The notes under the pieces: generated by a model
Databases searched by the model: none
What the model saw: only the letters and a program-made list of their open reading frames with translations
Told to the model about the DNA's origin: nothing
Program-made: the position numbers and the translations under genes
Assembly: GCA_905236265.1 (NCBI GenBank)
Contig: CAJOOV010000047.1
Coordinates: 1-7,395, forward strand
Direction: 5' to 3'
Source of the DNA: an uncultured Oscillospiraceae bacterium
GTDB lineage: Bacteria; Bacillota; Clostridia; Oscillospirales; Oscillospiraceae
Length of the DNA: 7,395 bases
In this document: positions 1-6,443 of the stretch, piece after piece
Numbering within the stretch: the stretch's first letter is position 1
Layout of the letters: each line of letters begins with the position of its first letter

Positions 1-636
1 AAGGCGGATGTGCCCATTGCCGCCCCCTCTGCCAACACCTCCGGCAGACCCTCCTGCACCACCGCCGCAGAGGTGCTGGAGGATGTGGGGGGCAGGATTG
101 CCGCTGTGGTGGACGGCGGGAGCTGCAGTGTGGGCGTGGAGTCCACCATTCTGGATCTCACCTGCACCCCGCCCAGACTGCTCCGCCCCGGCGGTATGCC
201 GCTGGAGGCGCTGGAGGCGGTTTGCGGGGAGATTGAGATTGACCCGGCAGTGCTGCGCTCCATGCAGGCGCAGGAGCGGCCAAGAGCGCCGGGGATGAAG
301 TACCGCCACTATGCCCCCAGAGCGCCGGTGACGGTGTTTACCGGTGCGCCGGAGGATACGGCAGGGGAGATCGCCAAGTGCGCCGGGGCAGGCAGCGGCG
401 TGATCTGCTTTGAGGAGTACAAAGACCGCTTCCCCGCCGCAGTCACGGTCTCTCTTGGGTCAAAGGACGACAAACAGGAGCAGGCCAGACGGGTCTTCTC
501 CGCCCTTCGCTCCTTCGACCGCACACAGGTCACCGCCATCTATGCCCAGTGCCCCGACGCTGAGGGGCTGGGGCTGGCCGTGGGCAACCGGCTGAAAAAA
601 GCGGCGGGGTTTCATGTGGTGGAGGTGAAGTCGTGA
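1..636 (+). CDS. ywlC: L-threonylcarbamoyladenylate synthase, Sua5/YwlC type (5' end outside window)
   Basis: Makes threonylcarbamoyl-AMP from threonine, bicarbonate and ATP in the cytoplasm, the first step of the t6A37 modification of ANN-decoding tRNAs; the TsaD/B/E proteins then transfer the group. The visible 211 residues start inside the YrdC/Sua5 catalytic domain. They show the PSANTSG motif (residues 9-15), the DGG and GVESTI signatures (38-48) and LLRPGG (60-65). The linker PGMKYRHYAP (97-106) and a C-terminal Sua5 domain to about residue 205 follow, including the GLGLAVGNRLKKAA segment. That second domain marks the long Sua5/TsaC2 form rather than short TsaC. Full-length members are about 350 residues, so roughly 130-140 N-terminal residues lie upstream of base 1; the GTG at base 10 is internal, not the start. 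The TGA stop at 634-636 overlaps the GTG start of coaE, implying translational coupling. Family assignment is firm; the symbol follows the Bacillus orthologue. Confidence 0.93.
   Translation, partial: KADVPIAAPSANTSGRPSCTTAAEVLEDVGGRIAAVVDGGSCSVGVESTILDLTCTPPRLLRPGGMPLEALEAVCGEIEIDPAVLRSMQAQERPRAPGMKYRHYAPRAPVTVFTGAPEDTAGEIAKCAGAGSGVICFEEYKDRFPAAVTVSLGSKDDKQEQARRVFSALRSFDRTQVTAIYAQCPDAEGLGLAVGNRLKKAAGFHVVEVKS
621..628 (+). promoter_or_regulatory. Shine-Dalgarno sequence for coaE
   Basis: GGAGGTGA matches the 16S rRNA anti-Shine-Dalgarno complement over eight bases and sits just before the GTG at 633. It lies inside the last codons of the Sua5 gene. It decides the coaE start: this GTG leads directly into the MKVIGITGPTGAGKT P-loop start typical of the family. 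Confidence 0.75.
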
Positions 637-2627
637 AGGTCATCGGCATCACCGGCCCCACCGGGGCGGGAAAGACCACGGCGCTGGGCGTATTGGAGAC
701 GCTGGGGGTCAGGGTACTGGACTGCGATGGCGTGTACCACCGGCTGCTGGAGACGGATGAGGCGCTGAACCGGGAGCTGTGCGGGCGCTTTCCCGGCGCC
801 TATCGTCAGGGCAGGCTGGACAGAAAGGCGCTGGGCGCTCTGGTCTGGCAGGACAGGGAAGCGCTGGAGGCGCTGAACGGGATTACCCACAGATACATCA
901 TGTCAGAGCTGCGCAGGCAGATTGACCAGGCGGCACAGGCCGGGCAGAGTGCGGCGGCGATTGACGCAATCGCCCTGCTGGAATCCCCGGCGGGCGGGCT
1001 GTGCGACGTGACGGTGGCGGTGAGCGCCCCGGAGGCGGTGCGCATCGCCCGGATTATGGCAAGAGAGGGCATTGGGCGTGACTATGCAGCGGCACGGATT
1101 CACGCACAGAAGCCGGGGGAATGGTTTTCCCGGCGCTGCGACTACACCCTGAACAATGACAGCACCGAGGCGGCATTTCGCAGGAAATGTCTATCCCTCT
1201 TTCATACTATATTACAAATCAAACAGGAGGAAACCACCATGAGTGAGGCAAAGGAACTGAGAGAGCGTCTGCTGGCAGAGCGGAAGGACGGCTGGGAGAA
1301 GCTGAGCGAGGCGGAGCTGACAGAGCTGGACGCTTACTGCGAGGCGTATAAGGCGTTTCTGAACACGGGGCGCACGGAGCGCCACTGCGTGCAGGAGGCC
1401 ATCCGTCAGGCGGAGGCGGCGGGCTTTGTGCCCTTCGTGCCGGGGATGAGCCTGAAGACGGGCGACCGGGTCTACTACAACAACCGGGGCAAGGCGATCA
1501 TGCTGGCCGTCATCGGCGAGGAGACGCTGGACAAGGGCGCAGTCATCGGCGCTGCCCACATCGACTCCCCCCGTCTGGATCTCAAGCCCTATCCCGTCAC
1601 GGAGAACACCGGACTGTGCGTACTCAAGACCCATTACTACGGCGGCATCCGCAAGTATCAGTGGGTATCCATCCCGCTGGAGCTGCTGGGCGTTGTGGTC
1701 AAGGAGGACGGGACGAAGGTGCAGGTGTCCGTGGGACGGGAGAGCGGCGACCCGGTGCTGACCATTCCCGACCTGCTGCCCCATCTGGGGGACAAACAGT
1801 CCCACAAGCCCCTCTATCAGGGCATTGAGGGCGAGCAGCTCAACCTGCTGGCAGGCTCGAAGCCCTATCCCGACGACGACGGCTCCGAGCGGGTGAAGCT
1901 GGCGGTGCTTGCCATCCTGAATGAGAAATACGGCATCACCGAGGCAGACCTCATCTCCTCCGAGCTGGTGGCCATTCCCGCCTTTGAGGCGAAGGACGTG
2001 GGACTGGACCGCTCCATGATCGGCGGCTACGGTCAGGATGACAGGGTGTGCGCCTTTGCCGCACTGAGAGCCCTTTTGGAGGTCACGCCCCGGCGCACGG
2101 CGGTTTGTATGCTGGCCGACAAGGAGGAGGTAGGCTCCATGGGCGTCAGCGGTATGCAGTCTCACGCATTTGACTGCTTTATGGAGCAGCTCTGCGACAT
2201 TCAGGGCGTCTCCCTGAAGGACTGCTTTGCCCACTCCTTCTGCCTCTCTGCCGATGTGACCGCCGCCTACGACCCCAACTTTGCGGAGGTCTACGAGAAG
2301 AACAACTCCGCTTTCCTGAATCAGGGCGTGGGACTTTGCAAGTACACCGGTTCGAGAGGCAAGGGCGGCTCCTCTGACGCCTCCGCCGAGCTGGTGGCAA
2401 TGGTGAGAAAGACCCTGAACGACGCAGGGGTGCAGTGGCAGCTTGCGGAGCTGGGCAAGGTTGACGAGGGCGGCGGCGGCACCGTGGCGCTGTTCATGGC
2501 AAACCGCAATATTGACACGCTGGATGCCGGCACGCCGGTTCTGGCCATGCACTCCCCCTTCGAGGTCACGTCCAAGCTGGACTGCTATATGACCTACCGG
2601 GCAATGAAGGCGGTTTTCTCTGCGTAA
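633..2627 (+). CDS. coaE: Dephospho-CoA kinase, in one uninterrupted frame with an M18 aminopeptidase (664 codons)
   Basis: Residues 1 to about 190 are dephospho-CoA kinase, which phosphorylates the 3'-hydroxyl of dephospho-CoA with ATP, the last step of CoA synthesis. Visible features: P-loop GPTGAGKT (8-15) close to the N-terminus, the CD pair (31-32) where the family has its conserved acidic residue, LDRKALGALV (62-71), THRYI (85-89), a degenerate LLE (115-117) and the C-terminal lid/base region around AQKPGEWFSRRCDYTLNND. CoaE proteins are usually about 195-205 residues, matching the 202 codons before Met203. Instead of a stop, the frame runs straight into a complete M18 aminopeptidase (203-664). 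The start is GTG, overlapping the upstream TGA by four bases. Whether the cell makes a two-domain protein, a separate aminopeptidase from the internal start, or both, cannot be seen here. A lost stop or a sequencing error is possible. The stop is TAA followed directly by TAG. Confidence 0.85.
   Translation: MKVIGITGPTGAGKTTALGVLETLGVRVLDCDGVYHRLLETDEALNRELCGRFPGAYRQGRLDRKALGALVWQDREALEALNGITHRYIMSELRRQIDQAAQAGQSAAAIDAIALLESPAGGLCDVTVAVSAPEAVRIARIMAREGIGRDYAAARIHAQKPGEWFSRRCDYTLNNDSTEAAFRRKCLSLFHTILQIKQEETTMSEAKELRERLLAERKDGWEKLSEAELTELDAYCEAYKAFLNTGRTERHCVQEAIRQAEAAGFVPFVPGMSLKTGDRVYYNNRGKAIMLAVIGEETLDKGAVIGAAHIDSPRLDLKPYPVTENTGLCVLKTHYYGGIRKYQWVSIPLELLGVVVKEDGTKVQVSVGRESGDPVLTIPDLLPHLGDKQSHKPLYQGIEGEQLNLLAGSKPYPDDDGSERVKLAVLAILNEKYGITEADLISSELVAIPAFEAKDVGLDRSMIGGYGQDDRVCAFAALRALLEVTPRRTAVCMLADKEEVGSMGVSGMQSHAFDCFMEQLCDIQGVSLKDCFAHSFCLSADVTAAYDPNFAEVYEKNNSAFLNQGVGLCKYTGSRGKGGSSDASAELVAMVRKTLNDAGVQWQLAELGKVDEGGGGTVALFMANRNIDTLDAGTPVLAMHSPFEVTSKLDCYMTYRAMKAVFSA
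1225..1230 (+). promoter_or_regulatory. Strong internal ribosome binding site before the aminopeptidase start
   Basis: A perfect AGGAGG lies eight bases before ATG 1239, in a locally A+T-rich stretch (about 1196-1238) that contrasts with the G+C-rich coding sequence on both sides. This is what a normal intergenic ribosome binding site would look like, yet the stretch is open in the coaE frame. It is the main reason to think the aminopeptidase is also, or mainly, translated from its own ATG. Confidence 0.8.
1239..2627 (+). CDS. apeA: M18 family aminopeptidase type 1, from the internal ATG (462 aa)
   Basis: Cytoplasmic dizinc aminopeptidase that removes N-terminal residues from peptides; M18 enzymes often prefer acidic or neutral residues and form large oligomers. 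All expected metal and catalytic positions are visible, numbered from this ATG: AAHIDSPRLDLK with His107 and Asp109; GGYGQDDR with the bridging Asp at 267; ADKEEVGS with Glu296 as probable general base and Glu297 as metal ligand; SADV with Asp339; and AMHSPFE with His438. The 462-residue length fits stand-alone bacterial type 1 members (about 450-465), and the N-terminus MSEAKELRERLL is a natural family start. This reading is in the same frame as coaE and shares its stop, so it is the second half of the 664-codon frame described at 633. The AGGAGG eight bases upstream supports separate initiation. A 58-base gap without a terminator separates it from uppP. Confidence 0.88.
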   Translation: MSEAKELRERLLAERKDGWEKLSEAELTELDAYCEAYKAFLNTGRTERHCVQEAIRQAEAAGFVPFVPGMSLKTGDRVYYNNRGKAIMLAVIGEETLDKGAVIGAAHIDSPRLDLKPYPVTENTGLCVLKTHYYGGIRKYQWVSIPLELLGVVVKEDGTKVQVSVGRESGDPVLTIPDLLPHLGDKQSHKPLYQGIEGEQLNLLAGSKPYPDDDGSERVKLAVLAILNEKYGITEADLISSELVAIPAFEAKDVGLDRSMIGGYGQDDRVCAFAALRALLEVTPRRTAVCMLADKEEVGSMGVSGMQSHAFDCFMEQLCDIQGVSLKDCFAHSFCLSADVTAAYDPNFAEVYEKNNSAFLNQGVGLCKYTGSRGKGGSSDASAELVAMVRKTLNDAGVQWQLAELGKVDEGGGGTVALFMANRNIDTLDAGTPVLAMHSPFEVTSKLDCYMTYRAMKAVFSA

Positions 2628-2670
2628 TAGGGGAAGATAACCGGTTTTTCGCAACTTCCTATGTGGTTTA

Positions 2671-2678
2671 AAAGGAGG
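2671..2678 (+). promoter_or_regulatory. Shine-Dalgarno sequence for uppP
   Basis: AAAGGAGG ends seven bases before the ATG at 2686, a near-ideal site and spacing. The rest of the 2628-2685 gap holds a short AACCGGTT palindrome (2639-2646) followed by three more T residues. It has no loop and does not form a terminator. I saw no convincing promoter in this gap. Confidence 0.75.
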
Positions 2679-2685
2679 CGTTCCC

Positions 2686-3543
2686 ATGACCTTTCTGAGC
2701 GCAATCATTTTGGGACTGATTCAGGGTCTGGCAGAGTTTCTGCCCATCTCCAGCTCCGGTCATCTGTCCCTGTTTCAAAACTTTTTCGGACTTCAGACGG
2801 CGGAGCAGAGCAGCATGTTCTTCGATGTGCTGCTGCATCTGGGCACGCTGATAGCTGTAGTGGTCTATTACTGGGAGGAAGTCCGGGGCATGGTGGCTGA
2901 GTTCATCCAGATGTGCCGGGAGCTGATGGGACAGCGCTCCTCCCGTCCCACGAAAGAGGCATTCGAGATGCGCCGGCTGATTCTGCTCATCATTGTGGGT
3001 ACGCTTCCCCTGCTTCTGGTGCTGCCCATCAAGAGCAGGGTGGAGGCGCTGTACGGCAGCACGGTGTTCATCGGCCTTGCCCTGCTGGCCACCGGCGCAC
3101 TGCTCTTCTTCTCCGACCGGATGGGGCGGGGACATAAGACGCTGCGCTCTGTGACGCTGACGGATGTACTGCTGATCGGCTGCGCTCAGGCGGTGGCGGT
3201 GGTGCCGGGGCTGTCCCGTTCCGGCTCCACCATCTCCGCAGGACTGCTGCGGGGCATGGACCGCAAGGCGGCGGTGCGCTTTTCCTTCCTGCTCAGCCTG
3301 CCCGCCGTGGTGGGAGCAAATCTGCTGAGCCTCAAGGATGCGTTTCAGGGGGGCGTGGATCTGAGCCTGATGCCTGCGTATATTGTGGGCGTGTGCGTGG
3401 CCGCCATGTCCGGCTACGCCGCCATCGGGGTCATCAACCGCCTGTCAGAGCGGGGTAAATTCGGAATGTTTGCATGGTACTGCTGGGGAGCGGGCACGAT
3501 TGCGCTGATCCTCTCCGCCCTGTTTGCGGCCTTGAACCGCTGA
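2686..3543 (+). CDS. uppP: Undecaprenyl-diphosphate phosphatase (UppP/BacA)
   Basis: Integral membrane enzyme that removes a phosphate from undecaprenyl diphosphate, regenerating the lipid carrier used for peptidoglycan and other wall polymers; overexpression of the family confers bacitracin resistance. Both family signatures are present: QGLAEFLPISSSGH (13-26), carrying the QxxxE catalytic element (Glu17) and His26, and PGLSRSGST (174-182) with the conserved Arg178. Hydrophobic segments at about 3-21, 45-62, 97-114, 122-142, 160-175, 195-215, 229-249 and 260-281 fit the family's multi-pass, inverted-repeat fold. At 285 residues it is slightly longer than the usual 265-280. The extra length is probably the polar loop at about 80-96 (ELMGQRSSRPTKEAFEM). 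It belongs to the BacA family, not the unrelated PAP2-type phosphatases. Fifty-five bases separate it from ftsK. Confidence 0.96.
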   Translation: MTFLSAIILGLIQGLAEFLPISSSGHLSLFQNFFGLQTAEQSSMFFDVLLHLGTLIAVVVYYWEEVRGMVAEFIQMCRELMGQRSSRPTKEAFEMRRLILLIIVGTLPLLLVLPIKSRVEALYGSTVFIGLALLATGALLFFSDRMGRGHKTLRSVTLTDVLLIGCAQAVAVVPGLSRSGSTISAGLLRGMDRKAAVRFSFLLSLPAVVGANLLSLKDAFQGGVDLSLMPAYIVGVCVAAMSGYAAIGVINRLSERGKFGMFAWYCWGAGTIALILSALFAALNR

Positions 3544-3580
3544 GAGACGCAGCAGGGCGGGGGATGCTCCCCGGAATCGG

Positions 3581-3586
3581 AAAGGA
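3581..3586 (+). promoter_or_regulatory. Probable ribosome binding site for ftsK, long spacing
   Basis: AAAGGA ends 12 bases before ATG 3599, longer than usual. A second ACAGGA (3593-3598) abuts the ATG and is too close to serve. No in-frame ATG, GTG or TTG occurs upstream of 3599 before an in-frame TGA at 3533, so the start is fixed despite the weak site. The 3544-3598 gap also contains a 5-bp hairpin (GGGGA, TGC loop, TCCCC; 3560-3572) with no T tract, so it is not a terminator; it could modestly affect ftsK initiation. Confidence 0.5.
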
Positions 3587-3598
3587 CTATACACAGGA

Positions 3599-6442
3599 AT
3601 GGCAAATAGCAAACAGACAAGCGGAAAAAAGAAAACAACCTCTGCGCCGAAGGGAAAACAGACCGGAAAGCAGACCGGGAAACGGGGCGGGGCGGCGAAG
3701 GCCGCCCCCCGCTCCAAACCGGACTACCGCTCCCGCCTATATGGGGGGTTCGCCTGCTTTATACTGGCTGTTTTTTCTGCCTTCGGCTACTTTGATACAC
3801 ACGGCGTGCTGCTGGACTGGCTGGTGGGGCTGCTGCGGGGACTGGTGGGCTTTGGCTTTTGGATTACCCCGATGATGCTGCTCTATGCAAGCATTGTCCT
3901 GTTTTTTCACAGGGGGATGCCGGTGCGCCTTCGCACGGCGGCCGCCCTGCTCACCCCTGCTGTGTTCAGCGCTCTTGCCCAGTCCATCATCGGGACAGAG
4001 CCGGGCGACCTGAACGCCGCCTATGTGCGCACCCTCTGGTCGCAGGGACAGGAGCTTCGCTCCGGCGGCGTGCTGGGAGGAGTGACGGCAAGAGGTCTGA
4101 TTTTGCTGCTCAGCAGGCAGGGGGCAGTCTTCATCATGGCCATGCTTGCCCTGGCCTTCATCATGGTGCTGCTGCAGAAGACCCCCACGGATCTGCTGCG
4201 CTGGATCAACGATGTCCGGGAGGAGCGTCAGCGTCTGAGGGCAGAGGAGAACTGGCAGGAGCCGGAGGACTGGCAGGAGGAGGCGCAGGAGCCAGAGGAA
4301 CCCGCCGCCTATCCCGCATCAAGGAGAAGCGCTCAGGAGCGGAGAAGGGAGCCCTCCCGGCGCAGAGGGGGCAGCATTGACGTTCCCGTGGATGCGCAGG
4401 TGGAGCCTGCGCCGGAGCCTTCCAAGGCGCAGGAGAAGCCCAAACGGATCCCGCTGAAAAAGAAACGGACGATCCTCCCCACCGGAGAGGAGCAGACGCC
4501 TCCCGCCCCTCCGGTGCTGGAGGAGGAGAGGCCTGCGGCGCAGGAGCAGACGGTGCAGGAGCTTGTGCCGGAGATTGGGGCAGAGCTGAACGAGGCGGTT
4601 GCCCCGGCGGATTTCCCGGAGCAGAGCTTCTTCCAGAATCTGGTGCGCCAGCACAGGGCGCAGGAGCAGCTGCCCCAGTCACAGGAGCCTGCGCCGCCCC
4701 CTCCCGTGCCCATGGAGCTGCCTGAGCTGGAAGACCCCCGCAAGAGCAGAGAGCGCTCCCGCCGGGAGCAGGAGCAGGTCTCCGCTCAGGTGGCAAAGGA
4801 GCTGGACAGGCAGATGAGCCGGAAGGCAGAGTATGTCCATCCGCCCCTTGAGCTGCTCTCCGAGGCAAAGGGAGGAAAGGAGGATGCCCGCAAGGAGATT
4901 GCGGAGGTGACGGACAGACTGGACGATACCTTTGAGGCCTTCGGCATCGATGCCCATGTGATCGGGGAGATCCGGGGGCCAACGGTGACCCAGTATGAGC
5001 TTGCCATGGGCAGGGGTGTGAAGCTGAGCCGTGTCACAGGCATGGCGGACGACATCACCGTGAGTCTGGGCGTGGAAAAGGTGCGCATTGCTCCCATTCC
5101 CGGCAAGAGTCAGGTGGTGGGCGTGGAGATTCCCAACCGGAAGGCGACGCCGGTGCCCATCCGGGACGTGCTCTCCTCCAACACCTTCCAGCGCCACAAG
5201 TCAGACGTGGCCTTTGCGCTGGGCAAGGACATCGCAGGCAGCGTGGTGGTGGGAAATATCGCCAAGCTGCCCCATATGCTCATTGCAGGCACCACAGGCT
5301 CCGGTAAGAGCGTGTGTACCAACTCCATTGTCATCTCCCTGCTCTACCGCTCCAGCCCGGAGCAGGTGCGCCTGATTATGATCGACCCGAAAATTGTGGA
5401 ATTTGAGGGCTATAACGGCATTCCCCACCTGCTGATTCCCGTGGTCACCGACCCGAAAAAGGCCGCCGGTGCGCTGCAGTGGGCGGTGACGGAGATGCTC
5501 AAGCGCTACCGCAGCTTTGCCGAGCGGCATGTGCGGGATCTGGACAACTATAATAAACAGGTGCGGGGGGATAAGGACACCGACGAGGAGCCCATGCCCC
5601 GGATCGTGGTGATTATTGACGAGCTGGCCGACCTGATGCTGGTGGCCTCCAAGGAGGTGGAGGAGTCCATCTGCCGTCTGGCACAGATGGGACGTGCTGC
5701 GGGAATGCACCTGATTATTGCCACCCAGCGCCCCTCCTCAGACGTGATTACCGGACTGATGAAGGCGAATATTCCCTCCCGGATTGCCCTCACCGTCTCC
5801 TCCGGCATGGAGTCCAGAATCATTCTGGACACCCAGGGGGCGGAAAAGCTGCTGGGCAACGGCGATATGCTCTACAACCCGGTGGGGGCGAAGCGCCCCA
5901 CCCGTGTACAGGGCTGCTTCATCTCCGACCAGGAGGTGGCGGACGTGATCGAGTACATCAAGTCCAATTCCGAGAGCAATTACGACGACGGCATTATGCA
6001 GGAAGTGGAGCAGAATGCGGAGAACGCCGGGAAGAACGGGAAAAAGGGCGGAAGCACCCTGCCCACGCTGCCTGACAGCACCTTTGACGACTCCGCTCCC
6101 GCCTCTCCCTCTCCGGATGAGGGCGACCCCATGATGAATGCCGCCATAGACATTGTGGTGGAGACGGGAATGGCCTCCGTCTCCTCCCTGCAGCGCAAGC
6201 TGAAGCTGGGCTACTCCCGCGCCGCCCGTCTGGTGGACCAGATGGAGGAGCTGGGCGTGGTGGGACCCTTTGAGGGCAGCAAGCCACGAAAGGTGCTTAT
6301 CACCAAGGAGCAGTGGAACGAGATGAAAATGCGGGGCGGAGCCCTCACGGATCTGGACCACGCAAAGGCCATGAGCGAGGCGGCAGACCGGGAGGAAATG
6401 CACATGGAGGATGTGGAAATGCCTCCCTTTGAGGTGGATTAG
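3599..6442 (+). CDS. ftsK: FtsK/SpoIIIE family DNA translocase
   Basis: Membrane-anchored hexameric ATPase that pumps chromosomal DNA through the closing septum during division; in spore formers SpoIIIE packs the forespore chromosome. The 947 residues comprise: a basic, low-complexity cytoplasmic tail (1-45); four to five TM segments at about 47-66, 88-104, 113-132, 154-171 and 174-192; a charged Pro/Gln/Glu/Arg linker (about 205-410); the alpha domain (about 425-535); the beta RecA-like motor with Walker A GTTGSGKS (564-571) and Walker B VVIIDELADLM (670-680, Asp674/Glu675); the QMGRAAGMHLIIATQRP segment (696-712); and a gamma winged helix (about 845-905) that in the family reads polar guide sequences (KOPS/SRS). 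All motor motifs look intact. Sequence alone does not settle whether it acts as FtsK, SpoIIIE or both. It ends one base before the HAD gene, which is probably translationally coupled to it. Confidence 0.97.
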   Translation: MANSKQTSGKKKTTSAPKGKQTGKQTGKRGGAAKAAPRSKPDYRSRLYGGFACFILAVFSAFGYFDTHGVLLDWLVGLLRGLVGFGFWITPMMLLYASIVLFFHRGMPVRLRTAAALLTPAVFSALAQSIIGTEPGDLNAAYVRTLWSQGQELRSGGVLGGVTARGLILLLSRQGAVFIMAMLALAFIMVLLQKTPTDLLRWINDVREERQRLRAEENWQEPEDWQEEAQEPEEPAAYPASRRSAQERRREPSRRRGGSIDVPVDAQVEPAPEPSKAQEKPKRIPLKKKRTILPTGEEQTPPAPPVLEEERPAAQEQTVQELVPEIGAELNEAVAPADFPEQSFFQNLVRQHRAQEQLPQSQEPAPPPPVPMELPELEDPRKSRERSRREQEQVSAQVAKELDRQMSRKAEYVHPPLELLSEAKGGKEDARKEIAEVTDRLDDTFEAFGIDAHVIGEIRGPTVTQYELAMGRGVKLSRVTGMADDITVSLGVEKVRIAPIPGKSQVVGVEIPNRKATPVPIRDVLSSNTFQRHKSDVAFALGKDIAGSVVVGNIAKLPHMLIAGTTGSGKSVCTNSIVISLLYRSSPEQVRLIMIDPKIVEFEGYNGIPHLLIPVVTDPKKAAGALQWAVTEMLKRYRSFAERHVRDLDNYNKQVRGDKDTDEEPMPRIVVIIDELADLMLVASKEVEESICRLAQMGRAAGMHLIIATQRPSSDVITGLMKANIPSRIALTVSSGMESRIILDTQGAEKLLGNGDMLYNPVGAKRPTRVQGCFISDQEVADVIEYIKSNSESNYDDGIMQEVEQNAENAGKNGKKGGSTLPTLPDSTFDDSAPASPSPDEGDPMMNAAIDIVVETGMASVSSLQRKLKLGYSRAARLVDQMEELGVVGPFEGSKPRKVLITKEQWNEMKMRGGALTDLDHAKAMSEAADREEMHMEDVEMPPFEVD
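3656..3679 (+). repeat. 12-bp imperfect tandem duplication in the ftsK N-terminal tail (KQTG x2)
   Basis: Units 3656-3667 and 3668-3679 both encode Lys-Gln-Thr-Gly and differ at two third-codon bases. A related Lys-Gln-Thr-Ser unit sits at residues 5-8 (bases 3611-3622). This looks like local slippage in the unstructured basic tail before the first TM segment, with no known function. Confidence 0.6.
4253..4774 (+). repeat. Degenerate x-Gln-Glu repeats in the FtsK linker, always written CAGGAG
   Basis: Ten Gln-Glu dipeptides fall between FtsK residues 219 and 392 (WQE, WQE, AQE, AQE, AQE, AQE, VQE, AQE, SQE, EQE), every one coded by CAGGAG. Four are embedded in an identical nonamer GCGCAGGAG at 4283-4291, 4427-4435, 4538-4546 and 4658-4666. 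Spacing is irregular, so this is dispersed low-complexity sequence rather than a tandem array. It coincides with the flexible linker between membrane anchor and motor. Confidence 0.55.
6431..6437 (+). promoter_or_regulatory. Ribosome binding site fixing the HAD hydrolase start at 6444
   Basis: GAGGTGG lies six bases before ATG 6444, inside the last codons of ftsK. It favours this start over the in-frame ATG at 6411, which would add 11 residues (MWKCLPLRWIR) unlike any family N-terminus and would overlap ftsK by 32 bases. Confidence 0.6.
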
Positions 6443-6443
6443 G

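Noticed and set aside
2639..2649. AACCGGTTTTT between apeA and uppP as a terminator
   Set aside because: It is a palindrome without a loop and too short to form an RNA hairpin.
1212..2708. A 498-codon open frame on the minus strand opposite the aminopeptidase
   Set aside because: It lies antisense to a clear M18 enzyme, its translation shows no recognisable domain, and long antisense frames are expected in G+C-rich coding sequence with biased third positions.
3560..3572. Hairpin between uppP and ftsK as a terminator
   Set aside because: The stem is only 5 bp, with a 3-base loop and no following T run.
3474..3875. Plus-strand open frame overlapping the end of uppP and the start of ftsK
   Set aside because: Out of frame with both well-supported genes, and its product has no coherent motif.
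4342..4349. GAGAAGGG, identical to the SpoIIIE recognition sequence as I recall it from Bacillus subtilis
   Set aside because: A single 8-base match within Arg/Glu codons of a purine-rich linker; one site says nothing about strand-biased enrichment.
4206..4982. A 258-codon Pro/Ala-rich minus-strand open frame
   Set aside because: Mirror of the low-complexity FtsK linker; composition-driven and with no domain features.
5008..6064. KOPS-like GGGNAGGG: GGGCAGGG at 5008-5015 on + and its complement CCCTGCCC at 6057-6064
   Set aside because: One copy in each orientation gives no polarity signal, and the motif is expected by chance in G+C-rich sequence.
6411..6443. Earlier in-frame ATG for the HAD gene
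   Set aside because: It would add 11 residues not seen in the family and overlap ftsK; ATG 6444 has a well-placed ribosome binding site and places motif I at the usual distance from the start.
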